Source: CAUTNA01 sp964371145
Lineage (GTDB): Bacteria > Pseudomonadota > Alphaproteobacteria > Rs-D84
NCBI GenBank assembly: GCA_964371145.1
Contig: CAYJKO010000001.1
Coordinates: 124,001-188,000 of the forward strand
Length of the DNA: 64,000 nucleotides
Direction: 5' to 3'
Made by a program: the position numbers and the translations under genes. The stretch's first letter is position 1. Each line of letters starts with the position of its first letter. Below, piece after piece: positions 57,901 through 64,000 of the stretch. A model generated the notes under the pieces. It was not told the origin of the DNA. It saw nothing but the letters and a program-made list of their open reading frames with translations, and ran no database searches.

Positions 57901-58393
57901 TAAAAAGAAAGATAGAGAAATAGTTGAAATAGCCGTTAATGTAAATTCTTTTTCAAAACGCAGAACAAAGGCCGGCAAAGACATGATAACTATTAATGCG
58001 TCCGACAGCTTTGGTAACGTCGATATTGTCGCGTTCGGTGACAATGCATCCGAATTTAACGAATTTTTAAAAGCCAGCGACAAATTGGTAATCATTACGG
58101 GACGCATCAGCAATCGTGACGACAGTGTTTCTATTTTTGCAGACGCAATTACGGATTTGACCGCTTGGGCGCGCCGGGTCGCAGATAAAATGACATTGGT
58201 GGTCAAAGACAAGGCGGCTTTACCAAAAATTAAAGATATTTTGGATAAACAAATTCGCGGAAAAACAAAAGTTGTTTTAAAAATATTTGGCGATAAAAAT
58301 AATGTTTTAATGCCAACAGGACATAAAATTGAAATTTCAGAAAATACGACTATGGCGTTTTCTGATATCGGGGTAAAGGCGGAAATAGAATAA
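54977..58393 (+). CDS. dnaE: DNA polymerase III alpha subunit
   Basis: The replicative polymerase catalytic subunit, 1138 residues. Regions: N-terminal PHP domain (FIHLRNHTSFSVGSS, ACAITDTN), the palm with GPGRGSGAGSIVAWALGI and PDFDVDFEPSR (catalytic aspartates), FQFDADFVQQTLRKMKPTSF, YQEQVMQLVRELAGFTRGESDTVRKAMGKK, KYAFNKSHAIAYSLVANQSAYLK, a helix-hairpin-helix region (ITDFAKRCAGVLNKRVLEAF), and an OB domain (about 960-1040). The PHP motif HLRNHTSFS differs from the usual HLRVHSDYS, so metal binding there may be altered. rsmH overlaps its stop by one base. Confidence 0.97.
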   Translation: MQNAFIHLRNHTSFSVGSSTLKIKEIPKLCQKFGMFACAITDTNLMSGTAEFSDVMPKNKLLPIIGIEISLNHHNADPKTLRSESLSKIVLLAQNQSGYENLCTLTRLMYMRGENNHLGAYVTFSELKDNSENLICLSGGHLGPIGMCLLQRLDSTALDIANDFKDLFGDRFYMEIQRHGLADEIKTEPDFLRIAKDLNIPIVATNDVCFAETKNYEAQDVLMCVLNQRKVIDPERPRKSSQQYFKSGAEMAEIFSDLPEAIENTVIIAKRCSYMVNVKQKPLLPKIDKRKSSDAEEQELKDKVFAGLEKRLNVEKITDKDVYVNQAHFELEVIINSKFAGYFLIVADYIEWCRKNDILVGPGRGSGAGSIVAWALGITNVNPLKYGLLFERFLNPDRVSMPDFDVDFEPSRLEDVWRYVRNKYGEDSVCRIITFGTLQARGAIRDVGRVYGIPYPKTDRLSKLIPGDAKNLQTALDASAEIRGILHNDKDLKKVVDIAQELEGALRNLGQHACGVVIGDRPTAEIAPVYRDPNNDMPSSQFDGHYLEATGLIKFDFLGLETLAILKYACQLILQNRGIKVDLDAIPTDDKKTMELWQRGLTEGIFQFDADFVQQTLRKMKPTSFLEISALNALNRPGPIANIPSFIARMHGDEKIEYVHERAESVLKETYGIIVYQEQVMQLVRELAGFTRGESDTVRKAMGKKIIELMNEMELKFIEGCKTEGTLKPDVAKKLWEQFKEFAKYAFNKSHAIAYSLVANQSAYLKALYTPEFLAAAMSSNLSNTEQLAILIDDAKNNFGIEVIAPDINTGDTLFTVKNGKIVYGLAAIKGVGKEVTRAIINIREEGKFKNITDFAKRCAGVLNKRVLEAFIKVGALDCLEKNRGKLYMNADAILAYSAQAKSGANQASLFEVSVEDDVVANRLSKNMVNGTSWTFEEKMAGELSALGFYISAHPLDKYKPLLARRKISSSADLNKKKDREIVEIAVNVNSFSKRRTKAGKDMITINASDSFGNVDIVAFGDNASEFNEFLKASDKLVIITGRISNRDDSVSIFADAITDLTAWARRVADKMTLVVKDKAALPKIKDILDKQIRGKTKVVLKIFGDKNNVLMPTGHKIEISENTTMAFSDIGVKAEIE

Positions 58394-59241
58394 TGGAAAA
58401 ACATATACCTGTTTTATTGGGGCGCGTTTTGGATACTTTGGGCGATATTCGTGGCAAAACAATTGTTGATGGTACATTTGGTGCGGGTGGATACAGTCGC
58501 GCTTTTTTAGAACGTGGCGCAAAAGTAATTGCATTTGATCGTGATCCAAATGTTATGGCGGATGTAGAAAAAATTAGTTCGCAATATCCGGATTCTTTTG
58601 AATTTATTGCGTCTCCTTTTTCTGAAATATTGAATAAATTAACTGTGCCTGTTGACGCGGTCGTTTTTGATTTTGGTATATCTTCTATGCAAATAGACCA
58701 AGGGCCACGTGGATTTTCTTTCAGATTTGATGGTCCATTGGATATGAGAATGGAATGTGAAGGTCAAACGGCCGCAGAATTAATTGAAGCTTTGTCCGTT
58801 TCAGAATTAGCACGAATTTTGGCGAAATATGGTGATGTTAAACGCCCTGCTATGTTTGCAGATATTATTAAAAAATCCGCCCCAAAAACGACTTTTGAAT
58901 TAAAAGGTTTGTTGCATAATCCAAAAGACGTCGCGCCCGTGTTCCAGGCTTTGCGTATTGCGGTAAATGATGAATTGGGCGAAATAGAAACGGCTTTATC
59001 TGCGATGGATAAAATTTTAACATCGGGGGGTCAATGTATTTGCGTGACGTTTCATTCATTAGAAGACAGATTGGTAAAGGCGACTTTTAACGAATGGACA
59101 AAGACGATTGGCGACCCGCGATTGCCGGTTTTAGCCGAAGCTCCGTTTTCGTTATTAAAATCATTTCGTCCAGATGCGGCGGAATTAGAAAATAATTCGC
59201 GTGCGCGTTCTGCACATATGCGGGCAGTATTGAAAAATTAA
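58393..59241 (+). CDS. rsmH: 16S rRNA m4C1402 methyltransferase RsmH (MraW)
   Basis: RsmH methylates N4 of C1402 in 16S rRNA. The 282-residue protein starts HIPVLLGRVLDTL and has TIVDGTFGAGGYSRAFLERGA (SAM site), FDRDP, VDAVVFDFGISSMQIDQGPRGFSF, DMRMECEGQTAAELIE, LRIAVNDELGEIETAL and CVTFHSLEDRLVK. All family motifs are present. It normally heads the dcw division/cell-wall cluster (mraZ-rsmH-ftsL-ftsI); here it is coupled to dnaE instead and no dcw gene follows, so it has been relocated. Confidence 0.95.
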   Translation: MEKHIPVLLGRVLDTLGDIRGKTIVDGTFGAGGYSRAFLERGAKVIAFDRDPNVMADVEKISSQYPDSFEFIASPFSEILNKLTVPVDAVVFDFGISSMQIDQGPRGFSFRFDGPLDMRMECEGQTAAELIEALSVSELARILAKYGDVKRPAMFADIIKKSAPKTTFELKGLLHNPKDVAPVFQALRIAVNDELGEIETALSAMDKILTSGGQCICVTFHSLEDRLVKATFNEWTKTIGDPRLPVLAEAPFSLLKSFRPDAAELENNSRARSAHMRAVLKN

Positions 59242-59245
59242 CCCC

Positions 59246-59275
59246 TTGACGAAGGTCTGGATTTTTCAGTATCAT
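59246..59275 (+). promoter_or_regulatory. Promoter of the CPVC membrane protein gene
   Basis: TTGACG (59246-59251), 18 bp and TATCAT (59270-59275), 23 nt before the ATG with AAAGGA between. Confidence 0.65.
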
Positions 59276-59298
59276 AAAAACAAAGAAAGGAAAAATAT

Positions 59299-59817
59299 AT
59301 GAAAAATTTATTCAAAATTGCATTTGGTGCATTGTGTGCAATCATTCCAACCGCTGGGTTTTCCGCGGTTTGTCCAGTATGTGTTGTTGGTGTTGGTGCG
59401 GGATTGGCGTTTGCAGATGCATTGGGCGTTGATTATTCTATTATCGGTTTATGGTCGGGCGGATTGATGTTGGCTTTGACTTTTTGGACGGCCGGTTGGT
59501 TGAAAAAACGTGGTGTTGATAATATCTGGTTGTATTTGGTGTTGCCGTTTGTTTTGTATTATGGAATGTTGTATTCCGTATATGCTTTTCCAGACGTTAT
59601 TGTGTATGGCGCTCAATCTATGTTCGGTATTGATAAATTATTATTGGGTTCTATTATCGGTACAATTGTATTTTATTTTGGCGAACGTCATTATTCTAAA
59701 ATCAGCAAAGCAAATGGCGGAAAATCACAATATCCGTTTCAAAAAGTTTTATTGCCAATCGAATATTTGGCGGTTTCAAACATAGCGTTATGGTTATTAA
59801 TTCGTTATGTGTTTTAA
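59299..59817 (+). CDS. Small membrane protein with CPVC motif
   Basis: A 172-residue protein with a signal-like first helix (FKIAFGALCAIIPTAGFSA) followed directly by VCPVCVVGVGAGLAFADALG, then three or four more membrane helices (SGGLMLALTFWTAGWLKK, LYLVLPFVLYYGMLY, GSIIGTIVFYFGE, LAVSNIALWLLIRYVF). A CxxC pair at the periplasmic membrane border suggests redox or metal chemistry, but no thioredoxin fold is seen. To my recollection similar CPxC-VGxGLG membrane proteins occur in Patescibacteria; this needs a search. AAAGGA precedes the ATG. The next gene begins 31 bp later and may be its partner. Confidence 0.7.
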   Translation: MKNLFKIAFGALCAIIPTAGFSAVCPVCVVGVGAGLAFADALGVDYSIIGLWSGGLMLALTFWTAGWLKKRGVDNIWLYLVLPFVLYYGMLYSVYAFPDVIVYGAQSMFGIDKLLLGSIIGTIVFYFGERHYSKISKANGGKSQYPFQKVLLPIEYLAVSNIALWLLIRYVF

Positions 59818-59848
59818 TTAATTAAATAAAAGAAAGGAAGTAAAAAAA

Positions 59849-60466
59849 ATGGCAAATAAAAAATTAAAAAAATTATCAATGGATGAAATGATTGAACAAT
59901 TGGACGCGGCAAAGAAAATCAATCCGTTGGATTTGTCGTCTGACCAAGATTTGTCTATCGCTTTGATGAATTTGGTGTCTTTGGAAGAACATTTCTTTTT
60001 CAGCGGGGCAAAAACAGGAAAAGATGGGTTTTACGATTTAATCAATATCGTTCGCGAAATGAGAAAAGATTTAATGGGGCGTATTGTAAAAAAAACAACC
60101 GCAGAGCATGGCGAAGTTTGGTGTATATCTAAACATTTGTTGGCGGCTTCTATGCGATTGATGGAAGTTGGAACAAAAGCAATCGGTGTTGGAAATACAG
60201 CGGACGCCAAAGAAATGTTTGGCAAAGCATATGATTTGTATTCTTTGTTCTGGGGATTAAATATGGATTTGATTGATTTGTCGGACACAAAAAAAACAGC
60301 ATTAGATGTTGTGGGTAAATCTTTCGAGACAGCTATGAGCGACACCAAGCCTGCAAAAACAAAAGAATTAAAAGTTTCAAAGCCTGTTGCGGGGGTTGAA
60401 AAAAAATCGACCGTTAAACAATTGGGCGTTTGGGTTAAAAATGCGGTAAATTGCTGTATTGAATAA
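59849..60466 (+). CDS. Helical cytoplasmic protein of unknown function
   Basis: A 205-residue soluble protein, helix-rich up to about residue 160, then a Lys/Ser/Pro-rich tail and a short C-terminus with two adjacent cysteines (AVNCCIE). Conserved-looking segments are DLSIALMNLVSLEEHFFF, GEVWCISKHLLAASMRLMEVG and AKEMFGKAYDLYSLFWGLN, which read like a small helical-bundle domain. I recall similar proteins in Patescibacteria but cannot verify it. AAAGGAAG precedes the ATG; it is in one unit with the CPVC membrane protein, so the two may act together. Confidence 0.65.
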   Translation: MANKKLKKLSMDEMIEQLDAAKKINPLDLSSDQDLSIALMNLVSLEEHFFFSGAKTGKDGFYDLINIVREMRKDLMGRIVKKTTAEHGEVWCISKHLLAASMRLMEVGTKAIGVGNTADAKEMFGKAYDLYSLFWGLNMDLIDLSDTKKTALDVVGKSFETAMSDTKPAKTKELKVSKPVAGVEKKSTVKQLGVWVKNAVNCCIE

Positions 60467-60523
60467 TGGCTTGTATTAATTTTGGAATTTTGATATAATT
60501 ATAATAGTAGAAGGTAGAAAAAA

Positions 60524-62989
60524 GTGAAGAAAACATTAAATATTTTGAATACATTGTCGTTTGCGACAGTGGCTTGTATGCTTGGTGGTTCTGTCTTTGC
60601 GGCGCCTGCAACAAATTCCAGAGCTTCATCAAATACGACTGTTCGTGCGGATGACGCAACTGTTAATTCAGATGTTGTAAACAGATCTGCGAAAACCGTT
60701 TTGTCTGCACCCGTATCAAACAGAACAGAGTCAGATACCAAAATTATCAACCGTGGCACAACCACTGCGACTTCAAGTTCTCGCGTCAATGCTACTGCTG
60801 CTCGCAGCGCGACAACATCAAATGTTTCACGCAGCGCAACTTTGAATGTTTCTCGCAGTGCTGTGACACCGAATACTTCACGTGCAGCAGTAAATCCAAA
60901 TGTTTCTCGTTCTGCCACAACAAATATTTCTCGCAGCGCGACTGCCCCTAATTCCGCACGCAGTGCGACAACACCAAATGTTTCACGCGCGACCGCAATT
61001 TATTCCGATGTTTCTGCGATTGGCGGCGGATATGCCGCGTGCAGCACTTCTTATAATACATGTATGGATCAATTTTGCGCGGTTGCAAACGATACCTATC
61101 GTCGTTGTTTTTGCAGCTCTAAAATCACAGATTTCAGAAATACCGAGGCTGCATTAGATGAAGCACGCGATTTGTTGGTTCAATTCCAAGATACTAATTT
61201 ATCCGCTGTTGATAAAACCGCAGCCGAAGTAAATGCAATGTATACCGCAACAATCGGCGAATCCGCAATTAAAGATGACGTGTCGGGTGCACAAGAAACT
61301 TTGTCTATGATTGGTGATTTGTTGTCTGGCAGAACACCTGCAACCAACAATAATACAAGCACCAGTTTGGGTGTATTAGATTTATCTTTTACAGATTTTT
61401 CTGTTAATATTGATGATGTGTTCGGCGGGTCAGATGGCGGATTATTTGGCAATAATGATAGCGCTCCGAATTTATCTGAAATGGAAGGCCAAGAATTATA
61501 TACCCAGGCTCATAATAATTGTATTGAATTGACACGTGGAAATTGTGATTCTGATGCGGTTATGACTATGGCGTCCAGCGCGTATGGTATTTTAATTACT
61601 CAAGATTGTAATTTATACGAAAAAAGCATAGATACAAAAAAACAAGCCGTCGAAACGGCCGTGGCAGATGCAGAAAGAATTTTACGCGAAGCGCGTTTGG
61701 AAGAATATCAAAGCAATAATTCAGCAGACGTTAATGAATGTATGACAGCTGTTAAAGAAGCGATAACAACAGACGTTGCGTGTGGAGAAGATTATTATAG
61801 ATGTTTGGATTATACAGGCCGTTATATGAGCATCACAACGGGTGAACCGATTTATTCTCCGATGTTATTTGAATTGGTGGAAAGTATTAATTTATATGCA
61901 GATGGCGATATTTTGCAAAATAATACAGAATTCAATGCGTTTTTAGAAGATAAAAAAATGTTTGCAGAAACCGCTCTGGGAACTTGTACGGATATTTCAG
62001 AATTGGTGTGGACAGAATTTAAACGTACCGCTATGATTGAAATTGCACAAGCGCAAGATGCGGCGATTGAAGAAATAAAATCGACTTGTATTTCAACAAT
62101 TGGCGAATGTTATGATACTCAAACAGGCGCTATGCTTGATTTAAATACGGTCAGCTCTTCTACTGCGGATTTGGCGGGAATTTATGCGGCCGAAGCATTG
62201 TGTGTTGATAAAGTGTCCGCATGTGCCGCGTTGTACGGCAGTCCGTCTAACCATGAAACATGTAATTTCGATACCCAAGGTCGTTTAACGAATGCGTCTG
62301 CATGTGGATTGACAGCTTTGGTTTCATTTATCGATACCGTTAACGAAGTAAAAGTATCCGAAGGATGCGCAACAATTATAAATGAATACACAGAAGAATT
62401 ATGTGGAACAAATACCGGTGATTCATACGGGTATCCATGGGGTTGCCGTAATCGTGAATTGGGTGCAGTAGATAATATTGCTGAATTGGCAAATGTTACC
62501 GCTTCCAGCACAAATGGCGAGGTTGCCGCAAATTCAATTACAGGTATGTTGGCATTAAAAGCGGTTCAGGCGTGTTCAGACCCAAGTGTGGAAACACAAA
62601 ATTTTGCGGCTTTACCGATGGATATTCAAAATCAGGTTGTTGCATTAATTGATTATATTCAAATTGAATTAGATTATCAATTAAATGAAACGTGTGAAAA
62701 TATGAATGGTTTATGGGCAACGTCTCAATTAAGTAATTATAATGAATTTGAAGACGGTACAACTATGAACACATTCTATTCATCTGTTTATGCAACCGGT
62801 AAAACGGACGTCGCGACCAGTTGGGGTGTATGTTTAGAAAACACAACGTTTGTTCAATGTGATGCCCAGGGCGCGACATATGATGCGACAACAGATTCTT
62901 GTGTATTTGATGATGATTGGTATCAAACACGTTGCGAAATGTTGCCGGCCGCATTCTGGCGTGATGGTTTTTGTTACAGTGCGAATTAA
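60524..62989 (+). CDS. Exported Cys-rich protein with SRSAT repeats, family A
   Basis: An 821-residue exported protein and paralogue of 24923-27433. Signal peptide about 1-27 (LATVACMLGGSVFA-type core). Residues about 60-160 are tandem SRSAT/SRSAV/NVSRSAT elements, probably disordered. The Cys region follows: YAACSTSYNTCMDQFC, DTYRRCFCSSKITD, LTRGNCDSDAV, CGEDYYRCLDYTGRYMSITT, FAETALGTC...VWTEFKRTAM and a Cys-rich C-terminus (CVFDDDWYQTRC, DGFCYSAN). No enzymatic motif is recognised. Start is GTG 60524 with GAAGG upstream. A further exported Cys-rich gene follows after 16 bp, so a surface or matrix role is likely (inference). Confidence 0.78.
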   Translation: MKKTLNILNTLSFATVACMLGGSVFAAPATNSRASSNTTVRADDATVNSDVVNRSAKTVLSAPVSNRTESDTKIINRGTTTATSSSRVNATAARSATTSNVSRSATLNVSRSAVTPNTSRAAVNPNVSRSATTNISRSATAPNSARSATTPNVSRATAIYSDVSAIGGGYAACSTSYNTCMDQFCAVANDTYRRCFCSSKITDFRNTEAALDEARDLLVQFQDTNLSAVDKTAAEVNAMYTATIGESAIKDDVSGAQETLSMIGDLLSGRTPATNNNTSTSLGVLDLSFTDFSVNIDDVFGGSDGGLFGNNDSAPNLSEMEGQELYTQAHNNCIELTRGNCDSDAVMTMASSAYGILITQDCNLYEKSIDTKKQAVETAVADAERILREARLEEYQSNNSADVNECMTAVKEAITTDVACGEDYYRCLDYTGRYMSITTGEPIYSPMLFELVESINLYADGDILQNNTEFNAFLEDKKMFAETALGTCTDISELVWTEFKRTAMIEIAQAQDAAIEEIKSTCISTIGECYDTQTGAMLDLNTVSSSTADLAGIYAAEALCVDKVSACAALYGSPSNHETCNFDTQGRLTNASACGLTALVSFIDTVNEVKVSEGCATIINEYTEELCGTNTGDSYGYPWGCRNRELGAVDNIAELANVTASSTNGEVAANSITGMLALKAVQACSDPSVETQNFAALPMDIQNQVVALIDYIQIELDYQLNETCENMNGLWATSQLSNYNEFEDGTTMNTFYSSVYATGKTDVATSWGVCLENTTFVQCDAQGATYDATTDSCVFDDDWYQTRCEMLPAAFWRDGFCYSAN

Positions 62990-63005
62990 AAAAGGGATAT
63001 AAAAA

Positions 63006-64000
63006 ATGAAATTAAGATTATTAACCGCTGTTTTATTGTCTGCTGTGTTCGCGACCCCTGCTTCTGCATTGTGGGATTATGAATGGGATGGAAGTCACGA
63101 TAAAGGTTCCGCCAATGTGGAACAAATGATTATGGCGGGTTGTGGTGCAACCGAAGACGCAAAAAATGATAATGTTGATAAAACTGCGTGTCACGGATAT
63201 GTTGACGGTTCCGGTGAAAAAAATGTGGCTGCGGTTGCAATGGTTGCACAAAAAATAGTTGCACATGGTGGGTATTTTTGCCCAACACAAATCCAGGCTT
63301 TGCGCGGGAATTGGTTCAGTCAACCTTGGATAACATATTCGCGCCCTGCCGGTTTTAATGAATGCGTTTGGTTGTGTGAAGATGGGTATGAAGGTGAAAA
63401 TTGTGATCCATGGAATTCAGAACCACAATTGTGTACGTCGGTTGATATGTCCGGATATTCTGTTAATAAAACAAAAACGGGTCAATTTAATGCTCAAACT
63501 TTGCATACTGTAAACCAAAGTAAAATGGTTATAGTTGCTTTGACACAAAGAAATGATTTCGGTGGGGTTGGTAAAATAATATATTTAGATGTCGATGATG
63601 CAACAAATGGGGCCTTTTTCAGAGAAATGCATATTATTTCAGGAACAACATCAAAAACATTGTGTGCTGAAGGTTATCAGTCTTCTGGCACAGATTGCGT
63701 TGCCCGTAATTCAAGTTTTTGCCAAGCGGCGCCCGAATATTGTGCAGGATATGGTGATAACAGATTTGTGCCCGATATGCACGAAGAATACACTGTTGGT
63801 AGCTGTATAGAATTTAAATGTTCCGACGAAACAAAGGGCTTTGTTTCAAATACTGATAAATCATGTGTGACTTGTGCGCCGGACGGGACACCATCAACAC
63901 AAAGCGGTGTTGATACAGATACCGGATTATGTGTTGTGTGCACCGGAAACCAAGTTTTTGATTCTGCCCAAAATGGTTGCCGTGAACCCGCACAAATTTT
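63006..64000 (+). CDS. Exported Cys-rich protein, incomplete at the window edge
   Basis: An open frame from ATG 63006 (AAGGGA upstream) to the end of the window, at least 331 residues. Signal peptide about 1-22 (LLTAVLLSAVFATPASA). The mature part contains YFCPTQIQALRG, an EGF-like segment CVWLCEDGYEGENC, and further Cys pairs (CAEGYQSSGTDC, CVTCAPDGT, CVVCTGNQVF) of the kind seen in cysteine-rich surface repeats. A similar CxxGYY/CPxGSY style occurs in the C-terminal part of the protein at 14541-16403. It starts 16 bp after the family A gene, so the two are probably co-transcribed. Function unknown. Confidence 0.75.
   Translation, partial: MKLRLLTAVLLSAVFATPASALWDYEWDGSHDKGSANVEQMIMAGCGATEDAKNDNVDKTACHGYVDGSGEKNVAAVAMVAQKIVAHGGYFCPTQIQALRGNWFSQPWITYSRPAGFNECVWLCEDGYEGENCDPWNSEPQLCTSVDMSGYSVNKTKTGQFNAQTLHTVNQSKMVIVALTQRNDFGGVGKIIYLDVDDATNGAFFREMHIISGTTSKTLCAEGYQSSGTDCVARNSSFCQAAPEYCAGYGDNRFVPDMHEEYTVGSCIEFKCSDETKGFVSNTDKSCVTCAPDGTPSTQSGVDTDTGLCVVCTGNQVFDSAQNGCREPAQI

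Noticed and set aside
60499..60918. 139-codon frame antisense to the SRSAT repeats
   Set aside because: The repetitive sense codons produce an open antisense frame; no start signal.
60840..61000. CRISPR-like array in the SRSAT repeat region
   Set aside because: The repeats are coding, imperfect and without spacers of constant length.

Overview
The window is a 64-kb piece of an AT-rich alphaproteobacterial chromosome. GcrA (34906-35433), a lineage marker for Alphaproteobacteria, gives the class. LpxA/LpxB, Tol proteins, a RodZ-like protein, a bactofilin and many Sec-exported proteins show a Gram-negative envelope with lipid A. The signal-peptide-bearing, Cys-rich and repeat-rich proteins and the two 100-N scaffold gaps (14134-14233, 36520-36619) fit a metagenome-assembled genome of an uncultured, possibly gut- or host-associated lineage. 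That last point is inference. No phage, transposase, CRISPR or rRNA genes were seen. || Layout. 1-5464 (+): dus tail, RodZ-like protein, uvrA, a free-standing SRP54 M-domain protein, rlmE. 5433-7842 (-): operon of three paralogous HExxH proteins, then rnhA. 7879-16403 (+): transketolase, YgjP-type metallopeptidase, hisS, prfA, aroK, a 1.1-kb G/T-rich gene-free stretch with a gap, and a DUF285/BspA-like repeat surface protein. 16460-18868 (+): leuS. 18908-21833 (-): N6-methyltransferase, M23 endopeptidase, bactofilin, rpiB. 21873-24891 (+): membrane protein, lpxA, lpxB. 24923-28662 (-): Cys-rich exported protein, an unknown, and a DHFR/RibD-like reductase. 28824-29332: two leucine tRNAs, with a duplicated tRNA 3' end and a long hairpin. 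29366-29824 (+): cyclophilin. 29853-34833 (-): operon of a prepilin peptidase, two large paralogous exported proteins and two small proteins. 34906-37315 (+): gcrA and a coiled-coil membrane protein. 37340-40194 (-): acpS, a nucleotide kinase and rpsA. 40418-42987 (+): operon of a leucine-rich-repeat protein and three paralogous methyltransferase-like proteins. 43029-48411 (-): tig, rplM-rpsI, a two-component system and an exported protein. 48547-52191 (+): hydrolase-fold pseudoenzyme, ruvB, ybgC, tolQ, tolR, tolA. 52268-59241 (+): secA, dnaE, rsmH. 59299-64000 (+): CPVC membrane protein, a helical partner, and two exported Cys-rich proteins, the last running off the window. || How it works together. 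The core genes supply translation (hisS, leuS, prfA, rpsA, rpsI, rplM, rlmE, tRNAs), replication and repair (dnaE, uvrA, ruvB, rnhA), protein export and folding (secA, tig, ppi) and the envelope (lpxAB, tol, bactofilin-M23, RodZ-like). Several core pieces are unusual: an SRP M domain without its GTPase, a TolQ with a very short cytoplasmic loop, and an LpxA lacking a normally conserved histidine. Accessory content is dominated by local gene families (three metalloprotease-like, three methyltransferase-like and two pairs of exported proteins), which are the best candidates for undescribed systems. Several core genes (uvrA, tkt, the response regulator, dnaE) have a -10 box only 6-8 nt before the ATG, suggesting leaderless mRNAs.
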